The notes under the pieces are model-generated. The model did not search any database. It was not told the origin of the DNA and saw only the letters and a list, made by a program, of their open reading frames with translations. A program made the position numbers and the translations under genes. A DNA stretch of 64,000 bases from Agreia sp. COWG (lineage in GTDB: Bacteria > Actinomycetota > Actinomycetes > Actinomycetales > Microbacteriaceae): NCBI RefSeq assembly GCF_904528075.1, contig NZ_LR882035.1, positions 1,426,001-1,490,000 on the forward strand, given 5' to 3'. Below are positions 38,115 through 47,899 of the stretch, piece after piece (position 1 is the stretch's first letter; each line of letters starts with the position of its first letter).

Positions 38115-39674
38115 CTACATGCGTCCCCCATCGACGGAGCGCGGGATACGAGCCTCGTCCTCGGGGACGAGCACCGGTGTGTCCCGGTTGAGGCTCTGCC
38201 CGCGGTAGAAGGCCTTGGCCCGGGGGAAGAAGAACCAGATGATCATGATGACGGCACCGACGAAGAGCGAGCCGACCCCGATGACGAAGACGCCGCCCAC
38301 GCCGAAGAGAACGGTGTAGCCGTAGTCAGGGTCGAACATGTCGACGGCGGACTGCACGAAGGCTGCGGTCAGTATGACCCCGCCCACCAGGGGGAACAGT
38401 CCCCTGGTGAGAAAGTTGCGAACCGAACCCATGAGCTCTCTTCTGAAATACCAGACGCACGCGAAGCTGGTGATGGCGTAGTAGAAGGCGATCGCGAGCC
38501 CGAGGGACAGAATGGTGTCGCTCAGGAATGCGTCGCTCACGATGGTCATTCCCACGTAGAAGACGCTGGCGACGACGCTCATCACCACCGTCGAGAACGC
38601 AGGAGTGCGAAACCGAGGATGGACCCTGCCGAACCTCTCAGGCAGAGCTCGATAGGTGGCCATGCTCAGGGTGCCTCTGGCGGTGGGAAGGATAGTGGTC
38701 TGCGTCGACGAGATGGCGGACACCATGACCGCCACGATGAGAAGCCAGGCCCATGGTCCGAAGAGAGCGTCCTTCAGGACGAAGAACACGTCCTCCGCGT
38801 TGTCGCTGTTGCCGAGACCGAGTCCGTCCTCCCCCAGGCCGGCGTACGCCATCGCCGCCACCGCCACGGCCACGTAGGTGAGGACGAGAATGACCGTCGA
38901 GATGAGGGCAGCACGGCCCGGTGTGCGCTTCGGGTCCTTCGTCTCCTCGTTGAGGGCGAGGCAGGCATCCCAGCCCCAGTAGATGAAGAGGCAGAGCAAG
39001 ATCGCCTCGGTGAAACCGGGCAGTGAGTCGAAGGCGAAGGGGTTGAACCAGTCTGCTTGGGGCAGCGTCGACCCGTCGGGGGCAGCGCCGCCGAACACGC
39101 TCACCATGGCGAAGATCACGAACAGGATGAGCGCCAGATACTGGATCGCCAGGAGGACGTTCTGCAGGAGCTCCCCGATCTCGATACCGCGCACACTCAC
39201 GAACGTCATGGCGGCGATGAACGCCACCCCGGTTGCCGTGACCACAAGAACGTTGTTGTACAGATCGGGATTGCCGATGAGCAGCCAGAAATACTTCGCG
39301 CCGATCTGGGCGAGGTTTGCAAGCACGATCGTGCCGGCCACGATGACCCCCCACCCGGCCATCCAGCCGGCCCACGGGCCGAACGCCTTGGTCGTCCAGG
39401 TGAAGGACGTTCCGCAGTCGGGTACCGCCTCGTTCAGCTCGCGGTAGGCGTAGGCGGTCAGGTACATCGGAATGAAGGCCAGGATGATGGCGATGGGTGC
39501 CTGAGCGCCCACGGCAAGCACGACGAAGCCGACCGTCGCGGCCAGCGAATACACCGGGGCCGTCGACGCGAGCCCGATCACGACGGAGCCGGCCAGTCCG
39601 AGAGTTCCCGCGGCGAGACCTTTTCCCGCTGCGGCTGGTCGATCGGCAGAGCTCGTGGTGGATGCTCGCGTCAT
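38115..39674 (-). CDS. APC-superfamily amino-acid permease
   Basis: 519 residues, about 12 helices. The APC signature is seen early (GSVVIGLASTAPVYSLAATV) and the usual ELNEAVPDCGTSFTWTTKAFG segment follows. ATG start at 39674 has a strong AAGGAG 6 bases upstream; the open frame runs 116 codons further back without similarity. Substrate not predictable. Confidence 0.9.
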   Translation of the reverse strand: MTRASTTSSADRPAAAGKGLAAGTLGLAGSVVIGLASTAPVYSLAATVGFVVLAVGAQAPIAIILAFIPMYLTAYAYRELNEAVPDCGTSFTWTTKAFGPWAGWMAGWGVIVAGTIVLANLAQIGAKYFWLLIGNPDLYNNVLVVTATGVAFIAAMTFVSVRGIEIGELLQNVLLAIQYLALILFVIFAMVSVFGGAAPDGSTLPQADWFNPFAFDSLPGFTEAILLCLFIYWGWDACLALNEETKDPKRTPGRAALISTVILVLTYVAVAVAAMAYAGLGEDGLGLGNSDNAEDVFFVLKDALFGPWAWLLIVAVMVSAISSTQTTILPTARGTLSMATYRALPERFGRVHPRFRTPAFSTVVMSVVASVFYVGMTIVSDAFLSDTILSLGLAIAFYYAITSFACVWYFRRELMGSVRNFLTRGLFPLVGGVILTAAFVQSAVDMFDPDYGYTVLFGVGGVFVIGVGSLFVGAVIMIIWFFFPRAKAFYRGQSLNRDTPVLVPEDEARIPRSVDGGRM

Positions 39675-39742
39675 TGCACACTCCTTCGTCTGTGGTAGCC
39701 GGATACTACAGGCCATCACGGTCGTATCGGGAGTGATTCGAA

Positions 39743-40543
39743 TCAGCGCAGCATGTAGAGCGCGACTGCGCTCGCGGAGGCGACATTCAGGGAGTCCACT
39801 CCGTGCATCATCGGTATCGTCACGACCGTATCGGCCGCGTCGAGCGCTTTCCTCGACAGCCCGTCTCCCTCCGAGCCGAGGACGAGAGCGATCCGCTCTG
39901 GGGCGGCTGCCGCGAAGTGGTCCAAGGACACGGCCTCGTCGGAGAGAGCGAGAGCGGCGATGTGGAATCCGGCGTCGTGGAGGAGCGGAGCGGCTGCCGA
40001 CCATTCGGGAATGCGGGTCCATGGAACCTGCAGCACGGTTCCCATGCTGACCCGCACGCTGCGCCGGTAGAGCGGATCCGCGCAGCGTGGGGAGATCAAA
40101 ACCGCATCCGCTCCGATGCCGGCGACGGCGCGGAAGATCGCCCCGACGTTCGTGTGATCGGCGATGTCCTCGAGCACGACGATGCGACGGGCCCCGTCGA
40201 TGACGTCGCCGACAGGACGCATGGCCGGCCGGTGCATCGACGCGAGGGCGCCCCGGTGCAGGTTGTAGCCGGTCAGGGACTCGAGCAGCTGGGGCGATCC
40301 CACGAAGACGGGCACGTCGTCGTGTCCGGCTAGGAGTTCGTCGAGACCATCAAGCCACTGCTCCTGCACCAGGACGGACCTCGGCCTATGGCCGGCACGG
40401 AGCGCGCGGGCGATCACCTTGGGCGACTCCGCGATGTAGAGGCCTCCCTGCGGTTCGCTCAGCCGGCGCAGCACGACATCTGTGAGTCCCGCGTAGTCCT
40501 TCAACTCAGGTGCCTCGAGTGACTCGATCCTCACGATTTTCAT
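39743..40543 (-). CDS. SpoU/TrmH-family RNA 2'-O-methyltransferase
   Basis: 266 residues. N-terminal substrate-binding domain, then the knotted SPOUT domain with motif 1 NVGAIFR, motif 2 LVLGSEGDGLS and motif 3 IPMMHGVDSLNVASASAVALY. Methylates the 2'-OH of a ribose in rRNA or tRNA; the target is not known. AAGGAG precedes the ATG. Divergent from the sirtuin gene. Confidence 0.93.
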   Translation of the reverse strand: MKIVRIESLEAPELKDYAGLTDVVLRRLSEPQGGLYIAESPKVIARALRAGHRPRSVLVQEQWLDGLDELLAGHDDVPVFVGSPQLLESLTGYNLHRGALASMHRPAMRPVGDVIDGARRIVVLEDIADHTNVGAIFRAVAGIGADAVLISPRCADPLYRRSVRVSMGTVLQVPWTRIPEWSAAAPLLHDAGFHIAALALSDEAVSLDHFAAAAPERIALVLGSEGDGLSRKALDAADTVVTIPMMHGVDSLNVASASAVALYMLR

Positions 40544-40641
40544 TGGGTGACTCCTTGTGAGACTTTCGGCGGCGGCGACTGTTTAGACTCGAAGGGTAAC
40601 GCGAAGCGCCGGGACGGTTGTCACGGCGGCAGGAGGTGCAG

Positions 40642-41502
40642 ATGGTCCGCAGTGCTCCGTTGAGCCAGCAGACGGCCACGCAGACCGAGATCCTCGAGGC
40701 CGCGGATGAGCTCCGGGGGCGCAGGGTCGTCGTTCTCACGGGTGCGGGGATGAGCACGGATTCCGGCATTCCCGATTACCGCGGTGAGGGTGCTCCGAAG
40801 CGCAACCCCATGACCTTCGACCAGTTCCGAGAGAGTCTCGACTACCGGCGCAGGTACTGGGCCGGAAGCCATGTCGGCTGGAAGATGTTCGATGCCGCGC
40901 TACCGAACGAGGGCCACCGCATCCTGGCCGACCTCGAAGGTGCCGGAATCGTCTCCGGGGTGATCACGCAGAACGTCGACGGGCTGCACACCAAGGCAGG
41001 CTCACGACACCTCGTCGACCTGCACGGTTCCATGGATCGCGTGTTGTGCCTGAACTGCGGACAGGCTTTCGCGAGAGCGAGCATCGCCGAGCGTATCTCG
41101 GCGGACAACCCCTGGGTCGACGAGCCCGATGCGATCACTCTCGCGCCGGATGGCGACGCCGACGTATCCGATTACGCGTCGTTCGTCGTGCCCGCCTGCT
41201 CCGTCTGCGAGGGCATGCTGAAACCCGACGTCGTCTTCTTCGGAGAATTCATTCCGGCCGAGAAGTTCCGCGAGGCCACAGCGCTCGTCGCCGGTGCGGA
41301 GGCGCTGCTCATCGCGGGGTCGTCGCTCATGGTGAACTCGGGTATCCGGCTTCTCGAACAGGCGCGTCGGCGCAAGCTGCCGATCGTGATCATCAACCGC
41401 GGTGTCACCAAGGGCGATTCCAGGGCGAGCGTCAAACTGAATGCGGGGGCCACCGAGACCCTCGCTGCGCTCCGCCCGCATCTGCTTTCTGACGCCTCAT
41501 GA
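40642..41502 (+). CDS. NAD-dependent protein deacylase (sirtuin)
   Basis: 286 residues. NAD-binding segment VLTGAGMSTDSGIPDYRG, ITQNVDGLH, catalytic His in DLHGS, and two Cys pairs (CLNC, CSVC) for zinc are visible. A start at 40642 is preferred because AGGAGG lies 6 bases upstream. Overlaps the phosphatase gene by 4 bases. A -10-like TAGACT lies at 40584-40589. Confidence 0.93.
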   Translation: MVRSAPLSQQTATQTEILEAADELRGRRVVVLTGAGMSTDSGIPDYRGEGAPKRNPMTFDQFRESLDYRRRYWAGSHVGWKMFDAALPNEGHRILADLEGAGIVSGVITQNVDGLHTKAGSRHLVDLHGSMDRVLCLNCGQAFARASIAERISADNPWVDEPDAITLAPDGDADVSDYASFVVPACSVCEGMLKPDVVFFGEFIPAEKFREATALVAGAEALLIAGSSLMVNSGIRLLEQARRRKLPIVIINRGVTKGDSRASVKLNAGATETLAALRPHLLSDAS

Positions 41503-42122
41503 CAGCGCTCACCATCGTCCGGCACGGCGAGACCGACTGGAACCTGTCTCGGCGCATCCAAGGATCGACAGACATCCCTCTCAACGACACCGGCCGCGCG
41601 CAGGCAGCGCATGTCGCTGCCCAGCTTGCCGGTGAGACCTGGCATGGCATCGTGACGAGTCCCCTGTCTCGTGCTCGGGAGACCGCACGCATCATCGCCC
41701 GGGTGTGGGGCTTCCCCGAGCCCGAGGTCGACGATGCTCTGGTCGAGCGAGCCTATGGCGAGGCCGAGGGGTTCGAGGCGCAGGAACTGGCCGAGCGGTT
41801 CCCCGGGATGCAGGGCGTGCCATCTCTGGAGACTCGCAGCGACGTCACCAGACGAGTGCTTCCGGCGCTCGAGCGCATCGCTCGCTCGCATCCAGACCAG
41901 AGGGTGCTGGTGGTCGCACACGGCGGCGTGATCGGGGCGCTCGTTCGTTACGTCACCGAGGCGGCGTTGCCCGAACCGGGGATGCGCATTCCCAACGGAT
42001 CGCCACATCGCTTCCGTTATGGTGATGGAACGCTGATACTCGACGAGTTCAACGGCGCCGCGGTCGAGCCGCCAACTCGTCGAGAAGCTCCCATAGCATT
42101 CGAGCTGAGCTCGTCCAGCTGA
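41499..42122 (+). CDS. histidine phosphatase family protein
   Basis: 207 residues. Catalytic RHGETDWN near the N terminus, the second-arginine segment SPLSRARETA, the acid residue in ERAYGEAEG and the late VAHGGVIGAL are all present. Phosphoglycerate mutase-like fold but substrate unknown. Coupled to the sirtuin by a 4-base overlap. Its 3' end overlaps the opposing glycosyltransferase by 74 bases. Confidence 0.92.
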   Translation: MTALTIVRHGETDWNLSRRIQGSTDIPLNDTGRAQAAHVAAQLAGETWHGIVTSPLSRARETARIIARVWGFPEPEVDDALVERAYGEAEGFEAQELAERFPGMQGVPSLETRSDVTRRVLPALERIARSHPDQRVLVVAHGGVIGALVRYVTEAALPEPGMRIPNGSPHRFRYGDGTLILDEFNGAAVEPPTRREAPIAFELSSSS

Positions 42123-43125
42123 ACTTCTGGGCTTGTCGGACACCCTCGCGTGACGCCTCGGCGAACACGGCCGGATCTTCGAGTCGTCTCACTTGGCGCG
42201 CCAGCTCGTTCGCGTCGTGGGCTGCAAAATAGAGGGCCGCGTCTCCACCGATTTCGGTGAAGACGGGAATGTCGCTGGTGATGACCGGTGTCCCCTGAGC
42301 CATCGCCTCGACGAGCGGTATGCCGAAACCCTCCTCCAACGACGCCGTCACCAACGCTGTAGCGTGGCGCACGACCTCCGTATACTCCTCATCGCTTGCT
42401 CCGTCGTGAAAGACGAGCCGAGCGCTGGGCGCGATCGCCTCGAGTCGCCGGCGGTCGGCATCCGTCACGCGGCTCATGAGGTGCAGCTCGTAGCCGGGAA
42501 GAAGCCCCGCAGCCGCGACGAGCGTCTCGACGTTCTTATAGGGCATGAATGACCCCATATAGACGAGGGTCTTCGAACGAACGTCTACCGGTTCGGGAGT
42601 CGTCTTCGCCGGATCTGCCGCGTTGCGCACCACGACGACGGGGCGCTTGGTCAGGCGGTTCTGCGCGATCAGCTGCCGTGTGGTCTCTGACACGGTGACC
42701 ACCGCGTCGGCCTGGGCGAGCAGAAAACGCTGGGGCCACCACGACAGGTGATACAGCCGCCACACGAGCCTGATGGGCCATGCGAGATCGCGGGGAGGTG
42801 TGGGGTTCGAGTAGTAGATGAGGTCATGAACCGTGAGGGCCAGCGGATAACGGCGGCCGAAGGACCCCATCGTCTGCATGGGAGAGAACACGACATCCGG
42901 TGCCAACGCATTCACCTGCAGTGCGACGAACGGTTCGCGCACGCTCGTCGGGGCGCTGGTCATGTGCCAGGGAATATCTGGAAGCATCTCCAACTGCCGT
43001 AGATCGCTGATGAGCATCACGACATCGTGCTCGGAGGCGAGGGCCGTCACGAGGCCCGCGGTGTAGCGGCTGATGCCGTCGTGCCGCCCGATGCGGGTAT
43101 AGCGGCAATCGAAGACGACTCTCAT
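42049..43125 (-). CDS. glycosyltransferase family 4 protein
   Basis: 358 residues. N-terminal GT-B domain (FDCRYTRIGRHDGISRYTAGLV) and a C-terminal nucleotide-binding domain with EEGFGIPLVEAMAQGTPVITSD, the usual E-x7-E signature. Acceptor and donor are unknown. Coupled to the upstream alpha/beta hydrolase by a 4-base overlap. Confidence 0.9.
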   Translation of the reverse strand: MRVVFDCRYTRIGRHDGISRYTAGLVTALASEHDVVMLISDLRQLEMLPDIPWHMTSAPTSVREPFVALQVNALAPDVVFSPMQTMGSFGRRYPLALTVHDLIYYSNPTPPRDLAWPIRLVWRLYHLSWWPQRFLLAQADAVVTVSETTRQLIAQNRLTKRPVVVVRNAADPAKTTPEPVDVRSKTLVYMGSFMPYKNVETLVAAAGLLPGYELHLMSRVTDADRRRLEAIAPSARLVFHDGASDEEYTEVVRHATALVTASLEEGFGIPLVEAMAQGTPVITSDIPVFTEIGGDAALYFAAHDANELARQVRRLEDPAVFAEASREGVRQAQKFSWTSSARMLWELLDELAARPRRR

Positions 43126-44039
43126 GCGCCGCTCGGTTCGCGATCGGCGCGAGGCTTCTCGTCGAGAAAGGACGCAATCGCGTCGGCGGCCCTGTCGGGC
43201 ATCTCATAGTGCACGAGGTGCCCCACACCGGAGAGCATGACGAGACGGGAATCGGCAATCTTCTGCTGAAGCTCGTTCTGGGCCTCGACGGGTGTGATGT
43301 CGTCGCGGTCAGCGGCGATCAAGAGCGTGCGGGTGTGGAACTCGTGTGCGTACTCGGAGACGTCGTGCGAGATGGACGCACGGAACGCATCGAGCACGAC
43401 GTCGCGATTCGAGAAAGCACCGAAGTACAGATCGTGCTGGTTGTGAATCCACCGTCGAAGCGTCGTGGAGCGCGTCTTCGCCATCGTGACGCTCATGATG
43501 CGGGTGACGATCGGGGTTTTCACGAGGGCGAATCCCAGCCGTTCTGGCAGCTTCGCCGAGGCCCAGTAATAGAAGACCGCGAGTCGAGTCAGGATGCCAC
43601 GGGGTCCGGAGAGAGCGGGCGCCGCGATGGGGTTGACGAGCACGATGTCGTCGGCACGGAGACCCTTCGCCACGGCTGCCGCCACGATGATCGAGCCGAA
43701 GGAGTGCCCGAGCACGACGGTGCGCCCCGGCCGCCGCACGCGTGCGACCAGCTCGAGCAGCCAATCGGAGTATCCGTCGACGTCATGCGCAGCGGTCAAG
43801 GGGGTGGATTCGCCGAAGCCCGGGAGGTCGCTGAGAATCGTGCGGTACCGCGGCAGCTGAGCCACGATCGGCTCCAACCCGTGGTGATCGCCCCTGAAGC
43901 CGTGCACCAGGATGATGGTGGTATCGGCATCGGGAGGGCCATAGACCCAGAGTTCGGTCGTGCCTCCGGCAAGATGCTCGCTGCGACGAGAGACGGGGAG
44001 GCGTGCGAGCTGGGCGGCGTAAGGGGAGGGAACAATCAT
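43122..44039 (-). CDS. alpha/beta hydrolase
   Basis: 305 residues. Oxyanion segment ILVHGFRGDHHG, nucleophile elbow GHSFGS, the acid in ADRDDITPVEAQ, and the catalytic His in GVGHLVHYE are visible. Substrate unknown. The ATG at 44039 is preceded by TAAACT with an 8-base spacer. First gene of the pair with the glycosyltransferase. Confidence 0.9.
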   Translation of the reverse strand: MIVPSPYAAQLARLPVSRRSEHLAGGTTELWVYGPPDADTTIILVHGFRGDHHGLEPIVAQLPRYRTILSDLPGFGESTPLTAAHDVDGYSDWLLELVARVRRPGRTVVLGHSFGSIIVAAAVAKGLRADDIVLVNPIAAPALSGPRGILTRLAVFYYWASAKLPERLGFALVKTPIVTRIMSVTMAKTRSTTLRRWIHNQHDLYFGAFSNRDVVLDAFRASISHDVSEYAHEFHTRTLLIAADRDDITPVEAQNELQQKIADSRLVMLSGVGHLVHYEMPDRAADAIASFLDEKPRADREPSGA

Positions 44040-44121
44040 CGTGATTCAGTTTAGGCGGCGGCCCTAGACTGGCCCAATGCAGTGCGGTCGACCCCACTGA
44101 TTCGCGCCCGGAAGGACCCCT

Positions 44122-45840
44122 GTGAATTTCAACGCCCCCATCCAGCTCCCGGGACTGACGCTCGATCCCCAGTGGTATCGACGCAGCGTTTTCTACGAGG
44201 TGATGGTCAGGTCTTTCGTCGACAGCAACGGCGACGGGGCGGGCGACATCGCTGGCCTCGTGTCGAAACTCGACTACCTGCAGTGGCTCGGTATCGATGC
44301 CCTCTGGTTGCCGCCGTTCTACAACTCGCCCCTGAAGGACGGTGGTTACGACGTCTCCGACTTCACGTCGATCCTTCCCGAATTCGGAACGCTCGACGAG
44401 TTCCGCGACCTCGTCACCAAGGCCCATGAGCGCAACATGCGTCTCGTGATGGACTTTCCGCTGAACCACACGTCGGATGCTCACGAATGGTTCCAGCAGA
44501 GCCGATCGGATCCGGAGGGCCCGTACGGCGACTTCTACGTCTGGAGCGACACCGACGAGAAGTACGAGAGCATCCGCATCATCTTCGTCGACACGGAGGA
44601 ATCCAACTGGACCTTCGACCCCGTGCGTCGGCAGTTCTTCTGGCACCGGTTCTTCTCGCACCAGCCCGACCTGAACTTCGAGAACCCCGCAGTGCACGAT
44701 GCCATCTTCGATATCGTGCGCTTCTGGCTCGAGCTCGGCGTCGACGGCCTGCGCCTCGATGCCATTCCCTACCTCTACGAGTCCGACGAGGGCAACGGCG
44801 AGGGCGAGCCCAAGACGCACGACTTCATCGTCAAGCTGCGTGCCATGGTCGACGAGGATTACCCGGGGCGCGTGCTCATCGCCGAGGCCAACCAATGGCC
44901 GCGCGAGGTCGCCGCCTTCTTCGGAACGGAGGAGGAGCCGGAGTGCCATATGGCCTTCGACTTTCCCGTCATGCCCCGCATCTTCTACTCGCTGCGATCG
45001 CAGAATGCCGACGAACTCGTGCGCATCCTGTCGGAGACCACGGACGTGCCGGATTCTGCCGCGTGGGGCGTCTTCTTGCGCAACCACGACGAGCTCACCC
45101 TCGAAATGGTCTCAGAGGAGTACCGGCAGGCGATGTACGGCTGGTACGCCTACGACCCTCGCATGCGCTCCAATATCGGCATCCGACGCCGCCTCGCTCC
45201 CCTTCTCGACAACTCGCGGGCAGAGCTCGAGCTGGCGCACGCGCTGCTGTTCGCGCTGAAGGGCAGCCCGTTCCTGTACTACGGCGATGAGATCGGCATG
45301 GGTGACAACATCTGGCTCAACGACCGTGACGCGTCGCGTACGCCCATGCAGTGGACGCCCGACCGCAATGCCGGATTCTCGACCGCCGACCCCGGCAAGT
45401 TGTATCTGCCTGTCGTGCAGTCCCTGGTCTTCAACTATGCCCTCGTGAACGTGGAGTCCCAGCTGGCTCAATCCCGCTCGCTGCTGCACTGGATCCGCAA
45501 TGTGATCCACGTGCGCAAGGGTCATCCGGCGTTCGGCCTCGGCAGCATGCAGGTGCTCGAGACAGATCACGAATCGGTGCTCGCCTTCGTGCGCACCTAC
45601 GAGGGGTCAGGTACGCACCTGGGCGACTCCCCCGAGCAGGTGCTCTGCGTGTTCAGCTTCGCGCACAACCCCGTCGCCGTGCACATCCAGGTTCCGGAGC
45701 ATGCCGGCGGGCGGCTGGTCGACCTGTTCGGCGGCGGGGAGTTTCCCACCATCGGTGACGACGGCAGCCTGACCCTGACTCTCGGCACTCAGAGCTTCTT
45801 CTGGCTGCAGATCGGCCAGTCGGTCGATCAGCGCTTCTAG
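44122..45840 (+). CDS. treS: maltose alpha-D-glucosyltransferase / trehalose synthase
   Basis: GH13 enzyme converting maltose and trehalose. 572 residues, normal for TreS without a maltokinase domain. N-terminal segment YRRSVFYEVMVRSFVDSNGDGAGD, catalytic Asp in GLRLDAIPYL, Glu in IAEANQWP, and the third acid in LRNHDELTLE are visible. GTG start. A -10-like TAGACT lies at 44065-44070. It is near glgA/glgC, which fits joint control of trehalose and glycogen. Confidence 0.95.
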   Translation: MNFNAPIQLPGLTLDPQWYRRSVFYEVMVRSFVDSNGDGAGDIAGLVSKLDYLQWLGIDALWLPPFYNSPLKDGGYDVSDFTSILPEFGTLDEFRDLVTKAHERNMRLVMDFPLNHTSDAHEWFQQSRSDPEGPYGDFYVWSDTDEKYESIRIIFVDTEESNWTFDPVRRQFFWHRFFSHQPDLNFENPAVHDAIFDIVRFWLELGVDGLRLDAIPYLYESDEGNGEGEPKTHDFIVKLRAMVDEDYPGRVLIAEANQWPREVAAFFGTEEEPECHMAFDFPVMPRIFYSLRSQNADELVRILSETTDVPDSAAWGVFLRNHDELTLEMVSEEYRQAMYGWYAYDPRMRSNIGIRRRLAPLLDNSRAELELAHALLFALKGSPFLYYGDEIGMGDNIWLNDRDASRTPMQWTPDRNAGFSTADPGKLYLPVVQSLVFNYALVNVESQLAQSRSLLHWIRNVIHVRKGHPAFGLGSMQVLETDHESVLAFVRTYEGSGTHLGDSPEQVLCVFSFAHNPVAVHIQVPEHAGGRLVDLFGGGEFPTIGDDGSLTLTLGTQSFFWLQIGQSVDQRF

Positions 45841-45864
45841 AGGGTCGCTGTCGGGGCCATTCAG

Positions 45865-45870
45865 TAGAGT
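45865..45870 (+). promoter_or_regulatory. -10 motif of leaderless exonuclease promoter
   Basis: TAGAGT, 7 bases before the GTG of the exonuclease. Confidence 0.4.
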
Positions 45871-45877
45871 TCGACAC

Positions 45878-46627
45878 GTGACAGATCCAATACAACCCGA
45901 GTTGTTCAGCCTGGACGACACCGTCGCGTCCGACGATGCGGTGGTTCCCTGGTGGCATCGCCTCGCCGTCTTCGACCTCGAGACCACGGGCATCGATGTG
46001 GAGACGAGCCGCATCGTCACGGCGAACGTCAGCGTCATCGGAGCCGATGGGCAGCCCCTGTCTCGTCTCGATTGGCTGGCGAATCCGGGAATAGCGATCC
46101 CCGAGCAGGCGACGGCCGTTCACGGCATCACCACGGCACGAGCGGTAGCCGAGGGTCGTCCCGCTCCCCTGGTCGTCTTCGAGATCGTCGAGGCCCTGCG
46201 CGCGCTGCTCGCCGAGGGAACGCCGGTGGTCATCTACAACGCGCCCTACGATCTCACTCTCCTGCATCGTGAGGCCCTGCGGTACGGCATAGAGCCGCTC
46301 GAGTCGCCCCGACCCATCGTCGACCCCCTCGTCATCGACAAGGCCGTCGATCGCTACCGCAAGGGCAAGCGCACCCTCGAGGCCGCGGCGCTGACCCACG
46401 GGGTAGAGCTGCTCGATGCCCATGACGCCGGGGCCGATGCGATCGCAGCCGGCCGCATCGCGCAAGCTCTGGCCCGTACCCATGACGTCGTGTCGGCCTC
46501 ATCGATCGCCGAGCTCCACACCAGCCAGATCGGGTGGTTCCGAGACCAGGCCGAGAGCTTTCAGCAATACATGCGCCGCACGCACAACCCCGAGTTCGTT
46601 GCGCGCACCGAGTGGCCCGTCGGCTGA
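45878..46627 (+). CDS. DnaQ-like 3'-5' exonuclease
   Basis: 249 residues. DEDDh-type: motif I VFDLETTGID, motif II YNAPYDLTLL, and motif III with HDAGADAIAAGRI carrying the catalytic Asp and His. It may be an independent proofreading or repair nuclease; it is not a polymerase III subunit by context. GTG start at 45878. Confidence 0.92.
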   Translation: MTDPIQPELFSLDDTVASDDAVVPWWHRLAVFDLETTGIDVETSRIVTANVSVIGADGQPLSRLDWLANPGIAIPEQATAVHGITTARAVAEGRPAPLVVFEIVEALRALLAEGTPVVIYNAPYDLTLLHREALRYGIEPLESPRPIVDPLVIDKAVDRYRKGKRTLEAAALTHGVELLDAHDAGADAIAAGRIAQALARTHDVVSASSIAELHTSQIGWFRDQAESFQQYMRRTHNPEFVARTEWPVG

Positions 46628-46671
46628 CGCAGCGTCTGAGGCCGCCTATAGCCAGCGCGAGAACAAAGAAG

Positions 46672-46702
46672 AAGGGCCGGAAGCATCATGCTTCCGGCCC
46701 TT
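46672..46702. terminator. bidirectional terminator hairpin
   Basis: A 31-base palindrome, 15-bp arms with a single central base (stable stem-loop after opening a few inner pairs), between the convergent exonuclease and rpmE2 genes. Confidence 0.8.
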
Positions 46703-46720
46703 GCTGCGTTGTGCGGCGAG

Positions 46721-46972
46721 TTAGGCGCCGAAGCCCTTGTACCGGCTGTTGAACTTCTCGACTCGGCCAGCCGAGTCCATGATGCGCTGCTTGCCGGTGT
46801 AGAACGGGTGCGACTCGGAAGAGATCTCGACGTCGATCACGGGGTACGTGGTTCCGTCTTCCCACTCGATGGTCTTCGAGCTTCCGACCGTCGAACGGGT
46901 CAGGAAGGTCGCGCCCGAGGCGAGATCGCGGAAGACAACCGGAGCGTAGTTCGGGTGGATGTCTGTCTTCAT
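46721..46972 (-). CDS. rpmE2: ribosomal protein bL31, type B
   Basis: 83 residues, starting [14 protein letters not shown]. The type B form lacks the CxxC zinc-binding cysteines of L31 type A; the sequence has none. Such paralogues are usually switched on when zinc is short. No Zur box was recognised in the 124 bases upstream. RBS-like AAGGAAACC is seen before the ATG. Confidence 0.96.
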   Translation of the reverse strand: MKTDIHPNYAPVVFRDLASGATFLTRSTVGSSKTIEWEDGTTYPVIDVEISSESHPFYTGKQRIMDSAGRVEKFNSRYKGFGA

Positions 46973-47096
46973 GGGAGGTTTCCTTTGGATGCGAATGGTG
47001 ACGAGAAAGTCTGGTCGGCCCGCACGTTCTCCCTCACTGAGGAAATGTCTGCGGGCCAGCTATGGAGTCTAGCAGAAAGAACGCACGCCGGGCAGG

Positions 47097-47879
47097 TCAG
47101 ATGGCCCGGGCGGAGTATCGGCCGTCGTTCTGGTCCAGCGAGATAGGCAGGCCGAACGTCGTCGTCAGATTCTCCTCTGTCAGCACCTCGGAGAGCGGCC
47201 CCGCAGCGACGATACGCCCGTCGGCCACGAGCAGAGCGTTCGTGAAGCCGCGGGGAATCTCTTCGACGTGGTGGGTGACCATCACGATCGCCGGCGAGTC
47301 GGGCGAGCTCGCGTAGCCGCCGAGCAGCTGCAGGAGTTCCTCTCGAGCGCCCAGATCGAGGCTCGCCGCCGGCTCGTCAAGCAACAGAAGTTCGGGGTCG
47401 GTCATCACCGAACGCGCGATCTGCACCCGCTTCTGCTCGCCATCACTGAGCGAACCGAATAGTCGGTTGGCGAGATGGTCGAGCTTCCACTCCGCCAGAA
47501 CCCGCTGGGCCCGACGAAGGTCGACCTCCTCGTAATCCTCGTTCCATCGCCCCATCACCGAATAGGCCGCGGTCAGCACCACGTTCAGCACCGTCTCGTC
47601 GGCCGGGAAGCGACGCGCCATGGCGCTGGAGGCGAAGCCGACCCTCGGCCGAAGCTCGAACACGTCGACCTGTCCGAGCTTGCCGTCGAGTACGGTCGCA
47701 GTACCGGTGGACGGATGGCTCATCGCCGCCGCGATCTGCAGCAGGGTGGTCTTGCCCGCGCCATTCGGTCCGAGGATGACCCATCGTTCGTCCCCCTCCA
47801 CCGTCCAGTCGAGGTTCTCGAGAATGGGGTTGCCGTCGCGCACGACGGACACATCGGACAGCTGGAGTACCACGGGCAT
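47097..47879 (-). CDS. ABC transporter ATP-binding protein
   Basis: 260 residues. Walker A LGPNGAGKTT, Q-loop, signature SLSDGEQKRVQIAR and Walker B LLLLDEPAASLD are complete. No membrane subunit is adjacent, so its partner is elsewhere or it acts as an orphan. Start preceded by TAAGCT and 6 bases (47886-47891), suggesting leaderless expression. Confidence 0.92.
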   Translation of the reverse strand: MPVVLQLSDVSVVRDGNPILENLDWTVEGDERWVILGPNGAGKTTLLQIAAAMSHPSTGTATVLDGKLGQVDVFELRPRVGFASSAMARRFPADETVLNVVLTAAYSVMGRWNEDYEEVDLRRAQRVLAEWKLDHLANRLFGSLSDGEQKRVQIARSVMTDPELLLLDEPAASLDLGAREELLQLLGGYASSPDSPAIVMVTHHVEEIPRGFTNALLVADGRIVAAGPLSEVLTEENLTTTFGLPISLDQNDGRYSARAI

Positions 47880-47885
47880 GTCTCT

Positions 47886-47891
47886 AGCTTA
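47886..47891 (-). promoter_or_regulatory. -10 motif of leaderless ABC ATPase promoter
   Basis: TAAGCT on the minus strand, 6 bases before the ATG at 47879. Confidence 0.4.
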
Positions 47892-47899
47892 ACGGGCGA

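Noticed and set aside
46973..47096. Search for a Zur box before rpmE2
   Set aside because: Type B L31 genes are often zinc-controlled, but no AT-rich palindrome of the Zur kind is visible here.
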